In this document: one piece after another, positions 1-7,765 of the stretch
Layout: every line of letters begins with the position of its first letter
Position numbering within the stretch: the stretch's first letter is position 1
Position numbers and translations under genes: made by a program
The notes under the pieces: model-generated
What the model was told of the DNA's origin: nothing
Databases searched by the model: none
Seen by the model: only the letters and a program-made list of their open reading frames with translations
Assembly (NCBI GenBank): GCA_021850555.1
Contig: JAJZLX010000089.1
Coordinates: forward strand, 1-7,765
Direction: 5' to 3'
Source of the DNA: Pseudomonadota bacterium
GTDB taxonomy: Bacteria; Pseudomonadota; Gammaproteobacteria; Steroidobacterales; Steroidobacteraceae
DNA: 7,765 nt

Positions 1-1660
1 GGCGCTGCGGATTCGAGCGACGCTCGAGTCCGGACAGTCCGTCATCACCCGCGCAGGCGAGTGGCTGGGCCGCCACTGGCTGCGCGTCAGCCGCGGCGTC
101 GACCCGCACTCGGGCATCATCGAGCGCGAGCACCGGCTGAAGAGCCTGCGAGCCGCGGTCGGTGCCGCTGAGGATCACGCGCGCATCGCCGAGGCCCGCC
201 TCGTGCAAGTGCGTGAGGCGCTTGCGCAGGCCGAAGTCGAGCGTGACGGCGTGCAGGCACACATTCAGGATGCCCATCGGCGCCACGCCGAGCTGACCGG
301 CCGGCTTCAGGCGGCGCGCGCGCGGGCCGAGCAAACGATGCAGCGCCGTGCCCGCATCGACGAGGAACGGGAGGAGCTCTCCCGGGAGATTGCCACCGCG
401 CAGGAGACGCTGAGCCAGGCGCGCGAGGCGCTCGAGCAGGGCGCGATGCGGGTCTGCGAGCTCAACGCCCAGCGGGAAGCGCTCGAGGAGGAGCGCGAGG
501 TGCGCCGGGAGGGGCTCGCGGCGGCGCGTGCGCGGGCCCAGGCGGCCCAGGTTGCCGCCCGCGACCTGCTGATCCGGGTCGAGGCGCGGCGCTCCTCGGA
601 GAGCTCGATCGGCTTGAGCCTCGCACGCATGGGCGAGCAGCGCGCCCAAGTGGTGCGCCGGCGCGAGGAGCTCGAAGCGGAGCTCGCCGGCGGCGATGCG
701 CCCATCGTCGAGCTCGAGAGGCGACTCGACGACACGCTTTCCCAACGGCTGACCGTGGAGGCGGATCTCACCGCGGCGCGTGCGGCGTTGGAGGAGATCG
801 ACACGGCCCAGCGGTCTCTCGAGGAGCAGCGCACACAGGCGGAGCGGCGGGTCGAGCATGCGCGCGAGGCGATGGAGGCGGCCCGGCTCGCGGCCCAGGA
901 GAACCGCATCCGGCGCGAGGGGCTGCTCGAGCAGCTCATCGAGACGCGCTTTACGCTCGATTCGGCTCAGGAGAGCCTGCCCGCCGAGGCCCAGGTGCCC
1001 GCCTGGGAGGATACCCTGGCGCAGGTTCGTTCCGGCATCGAGAAGCTCGGCCAGGTGAACCTGGCGGCCATCGATGAGCTCACGGAACAGGCCGAGCGCA
1101 AGGAATACCTCGACCGGCAGTTCACCGATCTGACCTCGGCGCTCGAGACGCTCGAGGAGGCGATGCGGCGCATCGACAAGGAGACGCGCAGCCGCTTCGA
1201 GGACACCTTCGAGAAGATCAACGCCGGCATGAAGGAAAAATTCCCGCGCCTGTTCGGCGGCGGGCACGCGTATCTGGAGCTCGTGGGCGAGGATGTGCTC
1301 AATGCCGGCGTGGCGGTGATGGCGCGCCCGCCGGGGAAGAAAAACAGCACCATCCACCTGCTCTCGGGCGGGGAGAAGGCGCTCACCGCCGTGGCGCTGG
1401 TGTTCTCGATCTTCGATCTGAATCCTGCGCCGTTCTGCCTGCTCGATGAGGTGGATGCGCCGCTCGATGAGGCCAACATCGGCCGCTTCTGCGACATCGT
1501 GCGCGAGATGTCGCAGCAGGTGCAGTTCATCTTCATCACCCACAACAAGAGCACCATGGAGCTCGCCTCGCAGCTGCTCGGCGTGACCATGCACGAGGCG
1601 GGGGTCTCGAGGCTGGTGGCCGTGGATGTGGATGAGGCGGTTCGGCTGGCCGCAGTTTGA
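1..1660 (+). CDS. smc: Chromosome segregation protein SMC, C-terminal half (5' truncated by window edge)
   Basis: The reading frame is open from base 2 to the TGA at 1658-1660, giving 552 residues, roughly the second half of a typical SMC of about 1,160. No start lies in the window; the internal GTG at 203 is not a real start because homology continues upstream of it. The first 45 residues include the end of the hinge ([14 protein letters not shown]). Next comes a long Glu/Arg/Ala-rich coiled-coil arm to about residue 350, and then the C-terminal ATPase head. Head motifs are intact: the ABC signature LSGGEK at residues 454-459, Walker [10 protein letters not shown] with D482 and catalytic E483, the D-loop just after, and the H-loop ITHNK with H514. 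SMC forms a homodimeric ring that, with ScpA and ScpB, compacts and helps segregate the chromosome. It sits directly upstream of zipA, as in many gammaproteobacteria. Family assignment is very secure; MukB is excluded by the hinge and head sequences. Confidence 0.97.
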   Translation, partial: ALRIRATLESGQSVITRAGEWLGRHWLRVSRGVDPHSGIIEREHRLKSLRAAVGAAEDHARIAEARLVQVREALAQAEVERDGVQAHIQDAHRRHAELTGRLQAARARAEQTMQRRARIDEEREELSREIATAQETLSQAREALEQGAMRVCELNAQREALEEEREVRREGLAAARARAQAAQVAARDLLIRVEARRSSESSIGLSLARMGEQRAQVVRRREELEAELAGGDAPIVELERRLDDTLSQRLTVEADLTAARAALEEIDTAQRSLEEQRTQAERRVEHAREAMEAARLAAQENRIRREGLLEQLIETRFTLDSAQESLPAEAQVPAWEDTLAQVRSGIEKLGQVNLAAIDELTEQAERKEYLDRQFTDLTSALETLEEAMRRIDKETRSRFEDTFEKINAGMKEKFPRLFGGGHAYLELVGEDVLNAGVAVMARPPGKKNSTIHLLSGGEKALTAVALVFSIFDLNPAPFCLLDEVDAPLDEANIGRFCDIVREMSQQVQFIFITHNKSTMELASQLLGVTMHEAGVSRLVAVDVDEAVRLAAV

Positions 1661-1666
1661 CGCTCT

Positions 1667-1671
1667 GGGGG
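1667..1671 (+). promoter_or_regulatory. Shine-Dalgarno-like G5 that favours the GTG start of zipA
   Basis: A GGGGG run lies six bases before the GTG at 1678. The alternative in-frame TTG at 1657, which overlaps the smc stop as TTGA, has no purine-rich sequence at a suitable distance. Starting at GTG gives MSKLRW followed at once by the membrane segment, which resembles known ZipA N-termini better than the seven-residue longer version. Confidence 0.45.
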
Positions 1672-1677
1672 CTCGCT

Positions 1678-4742
<3,065 letters not shown>

Positions 4743-4744
4743 GA

Positions 4745-4776
4745 GCCCCGGGTCCGAAGACCCGGGGCCCCGTTTT
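4745..4776. terminator. Probable bidirectional intrinsic terminator between convergent ligA and the parvulin gene
   Basis: A perfect 10-bp GC-rich stem pairs 4745-4754 (GCCCCGGGTC) with 4759-4768 (GACCCGGGGC). The loop is CGAA on the plus strand and TTCG on the minus strand, so the minus transcript has a C(UUCG)G tetraloop, a very stable form typical of intrinsic terminators. On the plus side a TTTT lies at 4773-4776, four bases past the stem. On the minus side the stem is followed by TCTTATTTG. The hairpin starts two bases after the ligA stop and lies 25 bases past the stop of the opposing gene. The T tracts are short, so efficiency is uncertain. Confidence 0.8.
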
Positions 4777-4793
4777 CGGCCTCAGCGCTCGAA

Positions 4794-5687
4794 TCAGCCC
4801 GCGTTGGCCGGCGCGGCGGGAACGGCCGGCGGGCCGGCCTGACCCTTGGTCAGCTTGTCGGTCTGGGGGTCGAGATAGGGCACGATCTTGTCCTTGCCGA
4901 TCAGCGTGTCGGTGTAGGCGCGGAACTGCTTGGCCTCCACGATCTGCACCAGGCGCTCCTTGACCTGGGCGAACGGCGGCGGCGTCAGCGGCCTGGTGCC
5001 GAGCAGCTTGATGACGTGCCAGCCGTACTGCGTGTGCACCGGCGTGTGGGTGTACTCGCCGACCTTCAGCTGGGCGACGGCGTCGGAGAAAGGCTTGACC
5101 ATGTGATTGAGGGTGAACCAGCCGAGATCCCCGCCATTGGCCTTGGAGGGGTCGATGGAGTATTTCTTGGCCAGCATGGCGAAGTTTCCACCGTGCTCGA
5201 GATCCTGGATGACCTTTTCGGCGAGCGCCTTGCTCTTCACCAGAATGTGCTCGGCGTGGTACTCGGTCTTCGGCATCTGCGCGACCTCGGCGTTGTATTC
5301 GGCCTGCAGCTGCGCCTCGCTCGGCGTCTTGCCGGCGAGGAACTTGTCCGAGGCCGCCTGCTCGAGGATGTGCAGTCGGGAGAGCCTGAGGAGCGAGGCG
5401 GTGCTCGGCTCTTCCTGCAGTCCTTCCTTCGTCGCCTGCTGCGCCACGGCTTCCGCGCGGATCAGGCTGTCGAGCACCATGGCGCGCTGGCGCGGCGTGA
5501 GGGAGCTCGAGTCGCGCCCGCCGGTGATCCCCTTGATGTAGAACTCGTAGAAGTCCTGGCTGATCGGCGTCCCGTTGACCGTGGCCACGACGGAGGTGGA
5601 GGGCTTGCCCGGCGCGGAGGTCTGGGTATGGCAGGCGGCGAGGGTCGCCAGGGCGCACGCGAGGCTGAGGATCCTGAGTTGCTTCAT
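4794..5687 (-). CDS. Parvulin-type peptidyl-prolyl cis-trans isomerase, predicted lipoprotein
   Basis: The protein has 297 residues. The N-terminus MKQLRILSLACALATLAAC is a lipoprotein signal peptide with a lipobox ending at C19; the +2 residue is His, so by the usual rule it would be sorted to the outer membrane, facing the periplasm. Residues about 30-140 look like a SurA/PrsA-type chaperone N-region (VVATVNGTPISQDFYEFYIK, then a helical stretch). Residues about 142-232 are a rotamase domain: HAEHILV with H147, FAMLAKKYSIDPSKANGGDLGWF, MVKPFSDAVAQLKVGEYT, and YGWHVIKLLGTR. It probably catalyses proline isomerisation to assist folding of exported proteins. The C-terminus ends in a Pro/Ala-rich tail. 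Only a weak GAG precedes the ATG, with no good Shine-Dalgarno. It lies 86 bp downstream of bolA on the same strand and may share its transcript. I cannot tell which named paralogue (PpiC, PrsA-like) fits best, so no symbol is given. Confidence 0.9.
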   Translation of the reverse strand: MKQLRILSLACALATLAACHTQTSAPGKPSTSVVATVNGTPISQDFYEFYIKGITGGRDSSSLTPRQRAMVLDSLIRAEAVAQQATKEGLQEEPSTASLLRLSRLHILEQAASDKFLAGKTPSEAQLQAEYNAEVAQMPKTEYHAEHILVKSKALAEKVIQDLEHGGNFAMLAKKYSIDPSKANGGDLGWFTLNHMVKPFSDAVAQLKVGEYTHTPVHTQYGWHVIKLLGTRPLTPPPFAQVKERLVQIVEAKQFRAYTDTLIGKDKIVPYLDPQTDKLTKGQAGPPAVPAAPANAG

Positions 5688-5702
5688 GAGGGGCTCGTTC
5701 GG

Positions 5703-5745
5703 TTGTGGTGGGGCAAAAAGGATTGTGGTGGGGCAAAAAGGATTG
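5703..5745. repeat. Perfect 20-bp tandem duplication upstream of the parvulin gene
   Basis: The unit TTGTGGTGGGGCAAAAAGGA occurs at 5703-5722 and again without mismatch at 5723-5742, followed by three more matching bases. The array lies entirely between bolA and the parvulin gene and starts 16 bases before the latter's start codon. On the transcribed (minus) strand each unit carries a T5 tract followed by GCCCCACCAC. The 20-bp period is about two helical turns, so it could be a paired protein-binding site or just a slippage duplication. Confidence 0.9.
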
Positions 5746-5750
5746 AGAAT

Positions 5751-5773
5751 CGGCCGGCCGTACCGGCGGGCCG
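5751..5773 (-). other. Imperfect hairpin immediately after the bolA stop codon
   Basis: Reading the minus strand directly after the bolA TGA, CGGCC pairs with GGCCG, then after a C-C mismatch GCCG pairs with CGGC around a GTA loop. A T5 tract begins 11 bases further on, inside the tandem repeat, too far for a classical intrinsic terminator. It may attenuate read-through into the parvulin gene or protect the bolA 3' end. Confidence 0.4.
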
Positions 5774-6067
5774 TCAGGGAGCCGGCTGCTGCGCATTCAG
5801 CGGCGCGGTGGCGGAGATGTTCAGCGCATGGATGCCGCGACCCATCAGCGGCGCGAGCGCCTCGTAGACCATGCGGTGGCGCTCGAGCGGCGGCCGGCCC
5901 GCGAATGAGCGTGATACCAGCGCTACGCGGAAGTGTCCTCCGGATCGGGCTCCCGCGTGGCCGGCGTGCCGGGCGCTGTCGTCGAGGACTTCGAGCGACA
6001 GCGGCGAGAAGGCACGTTCCAAGGCGGTGCGGATCTCGTTGATCGTGGTTTTGGGTGTGGCGCTCAT
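5774..6067 (-). CDS. bolA: BolA family protein
   Basis: This 97-residue protein has the full BolA fold signature: helix 1 (INEIRTALERAF), LEVLDDSARHAGHAGA, GGHFRVALVSRSFAG, then the RHRMVYEALAPLM helix and GIHALNISATAP. The conserved histidine in IHAL (H80) and the His-rich loop at 34-37 are the positions that in studied BolA proteins help bind a [2Fe-2S] cluster with a monothiol glutaredoxin. No glutaredoxin gene is in the window. BolA proteins act in iron-sulfur handling and, in E. coli BolA, in transcription and cell shape. The ATG at 6065-6067 gives a normal family length; there is no clear Shine-Dalgarno at the usual distance. It is divergent from the yciO-type gene across 77 bp and is followed by the parvulin gene. 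Family membership is certain; which BolA paralogue (BolA, IbaG or other) is less so. Confidence 0.93.
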   Translation of the reverse strand: MSATPKTTINEIRTALERAFSPLSLEVLDDSARHAGHAGARSGGHFRVALVSRSFAGRPPLERHRMVYEALAPLMGRGIHALNISATAPLNAQQPAP

Positions 6068-6103
6068 CCGCCGGGGCGGTCGCAGGTACTGTTCAAGGTT
6101 GCG

Positions 6104-6109
6104 TATGAT
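6104..6109 (+). promoter_or_regulatory. Candidate -10 element for the yciO-type gene
   Basis: TATGAT differs from the sigma-70 consensus TATAAT at one base and lies 35 bases before the ATG. No convincing -35 is present at 17-18 bp spacing (CGCAGG is at 6081-6086). Initiation about seven bases downstream would fall near 6116, the 5' edge of the stem-loop. On the minus strand an overlapping TATCAT (6110-6105) could serve bolA. Confidence 0.4.
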
Positions 6110-6115
6110 ATCGCA

Positions 6116-6141
6116 CTCGTGCTCCTCCAGGAGCGGACGAG
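6116..6141 (+). promoter_or_regulatory. 5' UTR stem-loop enclosing the Shine-Dalgarno of the yciO-type gene
   Basis: CTCGT (6116-6120) pairs with ACGAG (6137-6141), and GCTCC (6121-6125) pairs with GGAGC (6130-6134). This gives ten base pairs with a two-base GG bulge on the 3' side and a TCCA loop. The only good ribosome-binding sequence, AGGAG at 6129-6133, sits in the loop/stem, and the ATG follows three bases after the stem. Folding would hide the ribosome-binding site. Confidence 0.55.
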
Positions 6142-6144
6142 CAC

Positions 6145-6792
6145 ATGAGCCAATACCTCGAGCTTCACCCCGTCACGCCGCAGGCTCGCCTTATCCGTAT
6201 TGCGGCCGACATCGTGCGCGGAGGCGGCATCATCGCCTATCCCACCGACTCGTGCTACGCGCTCGGCTGGCATCTGGGCGAGCCGCAAGCGATCGAGCGG
6301 GTGCGGCGCATCCGCCGCGCCGACCGTCACCACCATTTTACCCTGGTTTGCGCCGATCTCGCCGAGGTCGGGCGGTTCGCCCGGATCGAGACCTGGCAAT
6401 TTCGGATGCTGCGCAGCTGCCTGCCTGGGCCGTACACTTTTCTCCTCAAGGCCACGCGCGAGACCCCCCGGCGTCTGCAGCATGAGCGCCGGCGCACCAT
6501 CGGGGTGCGCATCCCGGATCACCCGGTGCCACGGCTGCTGCTCAAGGAGCTCGGCGAGCCGCTCATGAGCAGTACGCTGCTGCTGCCGGACGAGCCGACT
6601 CCTCTCACTTCGGGGCGAGAGATCCAGCGGCGCCTCGAGAACGAGATCGATGCGGTGCTCGATGGGGGGGATTGCGGTGTGGAGCCGACCACGGTGGTGG
6701 ACCTGTCCGTGACGCCGCCGGTCCTCATCCGCGCCGGGAGGGGGCCATTGGCTGCAATCATGGCTACCCGTCCTGCGGGCGGCCGTCTCTAG
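6145..6792 (+). CDS. yciO: YciO-type protein of the Sua5/YrdC/YwlC superfamily
   Basis: The 215 residues align well with E. coli YciO: MSQYLELHPVTPQARLI (E. coli MSQFFYIHPDNPQQRLI), GGGIIAYPTDSCYALGW, ERVRRIRR, HHFTLVCADL, LPGPYTFLLKATRETPRRL, RRRTIGVRIPDHPV, GEPLMSSTLLLP, PTTVVDL and PPVLIRAGRG. Superfamily members TsaC and Sua5 make threonylcarbamoyl-AMP for the t6A modification of tRNA. This protein lacks their S-x-N motif: it reads SSTLLL at 142-147, as in YciO, so a t6A role cannot be assumed. The ATG is supported by the conserved MSQ start and by AGGAG eleven bases upstream, inside a hairpin. The protein continues about ten residues beyond where E. coli YciO ends. It is divergent from bolA and 196 bp before trpS. 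Placement in the YciO branch is firm; the reaction it catalyses is not settled. Confidence 0.93.
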   Translation: MSQYLELHPVTPQARLIRIAADIVRGGGIIAYPTDSCYALGWHLGEPQAIERVRRIRRADRHHHFTLVCADLAEVGRFARIETWQFRMLRSCLPGPYTFLLKATRETPRRLQHERRRTIGVRIPDHPVPRLLLKELGEPLMSSTLLLPDEPTPLTSGREIQRRLENEIDAVLDGGDCGVEPTTVVDLSVTPPVLIRAGRGPLAAIMATRPAGGRL

Positions 6793-6803
6793 GTGATGGC
6801 TTC

Positions 6804-6883
6804 CGGCCCTGCCCGCCCAGGGCAGTCGTCCGCGCCTCCCCCGGCCAGGCGCTTCGCATTCGCCTTCCCTGGAGGCAGGGCCG
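6804..6883 (+). repeat. Nested inverted repeats between the yciO-type gene and trpS
   Basis: CGGCCCTGCC (6804-6813) and GGCAGGGCCG (6874-6883) are perfect reverse complements. Local hairpins compete with them: GCCCTG/CAGGGC (6806-6811 with 6818-6823), CTGCCC/GGGCAG (6809-6814 with 6820-6825) and CCCTG/CAGGG (6867-6871 with 6876-6880). No T tract follows any of them, so a classical intrinsic terminator is unlikely. They lie upstream of the probable trpS promoter and would be transcribed only by read-through from the preceding gene. Confidence 0.6.
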
Positions 6884-6953
6884 CCGGCCCACGCGATCCT
6901 GCGCCGCCGCCTGCTGCTATCGCGGCTCGTCCTGGGGGCGAGGGCGAACACGG

Positions 6954-6959
6954 TATACT
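6954..6959 (+). promoter_or_regulatory. Candidate -10 element for trpS
   Basis: TATACT stands in an otherwise very GC-rich spacer, 29 bases before the trpS ATG, and differs from TATAAT at one base. No clear -35 is visible at standard spacing (CCTGGG is at 6931-6936). Initiation near 6966 would leave a leader of about 23 bases. Confidence 0.45.
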
Positions 6960-6971
6960 GAACGTTTAGGA

Positions 6972-6992
6972 ATGCGAGAACAGCTTCGATGA
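6972..6992 (+). CDS. Possible six-codon leader ORF (MREQLR) overlapping the trpS start
   Basis: ATG CGA GAA CAG CTT CGA TGA ends in the ATGA that contains the trpS start codon. An AGGA lies only one base before this ATG, too close for efficient initiation. There are no Trp codons, so it is not a trp-type attenuator peptide. It may be chance. Confidence 0.15.
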   Translation: MREQLR

Positions 6993-7765
6993 GCACACCT
7001 CACCCCGGCGGCCGCGTCCTGTCCGGCATGCGGCCCACGGGCCGGCTGCACTTGGGCAATTACCACGGGGCGCTTCGCAACTGGGTGCGCCTGCAGTACG
7101 AGCACGAGTGCTTCTTCTTCATCGCCGACTGGCACATGCTGACCACCGGCTACGAGGACACCGCGCGGCTGCCGGAGTTCGTGCACGAGGTGCTGATCGA
7201 CTGGCTGTCGGCGGGTCTCAATCCCGGGGTGGCGACGTTGTTCGTCCAGTCGCACGTGCCCGAGCACGCGGAGCTGCACTTGCTGTTGTCCATGATCACC
7301 CCGCTCGGCTGGCTCGAGCGGGTGCCGAGCTACAAGGACCAGCAGGAGCAGATCAAGGACAAGGATCTGGCGACCTATGGATTCCTGGGATACCCGCTGT
7401 TGCAAAGCGCCGACATCCTCATTTACCGGGCGCAGCACGTGCCCGTGGGCGAGGACCAGGTGGCGCATGTGGAGCTCACGCGCGAGACCGCGCGTCGTTT
7501 CAACCATCTCTACGGCCGCGAGCCTGATTTCGAGGAGAAGGTCGAGCGCGCCATCAAGAGCCTCGGCGGACGCAATACCACGCTCTATCGCCAGATGAGG
7601 CGCAAGTTCCAGGAGGCCGGCGACCAGCAAGCTCTCGAGCGCGGCCGCGCACTCGTGCACAGCAACAACCGCCTGACCGTGGCGGATCGCGACCGCCTGC
7701 TCGGCTACCTGGAGGGCACCGGCGTCACCATCCTGCCCGAGCCCCAGGCGCTGCTCACCGAGACA
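6989..7765 (+). CDS. trpS: Tryptophan--tRNA ligase, N-terminal part (3' truncated by window edge)
   Basis: TrpS charges tRNA-Trp with tryptophan in the cytoplasm. The frame is open for 259 codons from ATG at 6989 to the window end; no stop is reached. The class I signature is present as GMRPTGRLHLGNYHGAL (residues 13-29, HLGN being the HIGH equivalent). Other family blocks follow: FFFIADWHMLTTGYED, LFVQSHVPEHAELHLLL, YKDQQEQIKDKDLATYGFLGYPLLQSADILIY, and VPVGEDQVAHVELTRETARRFN at 151-172. The KMSKS loop lies beyond the window. After HLYGREPDFEEK there are about 70 residues, ending near ILPEPQALLTE, that E. coli TrpS (334 residues) lacks. Long TrpS proteins are known in some proteobacteria, so this is probably that subgroup. 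GAGAA at 6976-6980, eight bases before the ATG, is a plausible ribosome-binding site. Confidence 0.95.
   Translation, partial: MSTPHPGGRVLSGMRPTGRLHLGNYHGALRNWVRLQYEHECFFFIADWHMLTTGYEDTARLPEFVHEVLIDWLSAGLNPGVATLFVQSHVPEHAELHLLLSMITPLGWLERVPSYKDQQEQIKDKDLATYGFLGYPLLQSADILIYRAQHVPVGEDQVAHVELTRETARRFNHLYGREPDFEEKVERAIKSLGGRNTTLYRQMRRKFQEAGDQQALERGRALVHSNNRLTVADRDRLLGYLEGTGVTILPEPQALLTET

Noticed and set aside
1657..1677. TTG at 1657 as the zipA start, overlapping the smc stop
   Set aside because: It mimics the GTGA overlap at zipA/ligA, but it lacks a ribosome-binding site and adds seven residues before the usual ZipA N-terminus. It is kept only as an alternative.
5703..5745. CRISPR or mobile-element end as an explanation of the tandem repeat
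   Set aside because: There are only two directly abutting copies with no spacers, no transposase, and no matching inverted copy within the window.
5016..5867. A 283-residue plus-strand frame opposite the parvulin gene
   Set aside because: It mirrors the codon structure of the parvulin gene, which has a lipobox and a full rotamase domain. The antisense translation resembles nothing I recognise.
6793..6988. A tRNA, riboswitch or T-box in the trpS leader
   Set aside because: No cloverleaf or T-box motif is visible, and T-boxes are not expected in gammaproteobacteria. Only the inverted repeats and a -10-like hexamer could be supported.
6672..6992. A 106-residue plus-strand frame bridging the yciO-type gene end and the trpS start
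   Set aside because: It is out of frame with the real gene, of low-complexity Arg/Gly/Cys composition, and without a ribosome-binding site.
6064..6996. A 310-residue minus-strand frame covering the yciO-type gene and the spacer before trpS
   Set aside because: It is antisense to a clear YciO orthologue; the translation is Arg/Pro/Gly-rich without motifs.

Overview
The window is GC-rich, densely coded bacterial chromosome. It holds seven recognisable genes: smc (3' half), zipA, ligA, a lipoprotein parvulin-type peptidyl-prolyl isomerase gene, a bolA-family gene, a yciO-type (Sua5/YrdC superfamily) gene and trpS (5' part). The order smc-zipA-ligA and the presence of ZipA, a gammaproteobacterial division protein, point to a high-GC gammaproteobacterium. 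The bolA plus parvulin pair hints at the Xanthomonadales/Nevskiales/Chromatiales side of the class. That placement is inferred from gene content and not proven.

Layout: (1) 1-4742, plus strand: a tightly packed smc-zipA-ligA run, with a GTGA start/stop overlap at zipA/ligA. It covers chromosome organisation, division-ring anchoring and DNA nick sealing, and is almost certainly one transcript. (2) 4745-4776: a GC-rich hairpin between convergent genes that can terminate both strands. (3) 4794-6067, minus strand: bolA followed by the lipoprotein parvulin gene. The 86-bp gap between them carries a 20-bp perfect tandem duplication and a hairpin abutting the bolA stop. (4) 6068-6144: a short divergent promoter region with a good -10 element and a stem-loop that contains the ribosome-binding site of the next gene. 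(5) 6145-7765, plus strand: yciO, then a 196-bp spacer with nested inverted repeats and a probable promoter, then trpS, which runs off the right edge.

Everything coding is housekeeping. I found no mobile element, CRISPR array, tRNA, rRNA, toxin-antitoxin or defence locus, and I do not think the window holds an undescribed multi-gene system. The items most worth checking are small: the ribosome-binding-site hairpin and overlapping divergent -10 elements before yciO, the 20-bp tandem repeat upstream of the parvulin gene, the long G and C tracts inside zipA, and an extra segment of about 70 residues in TrpS.
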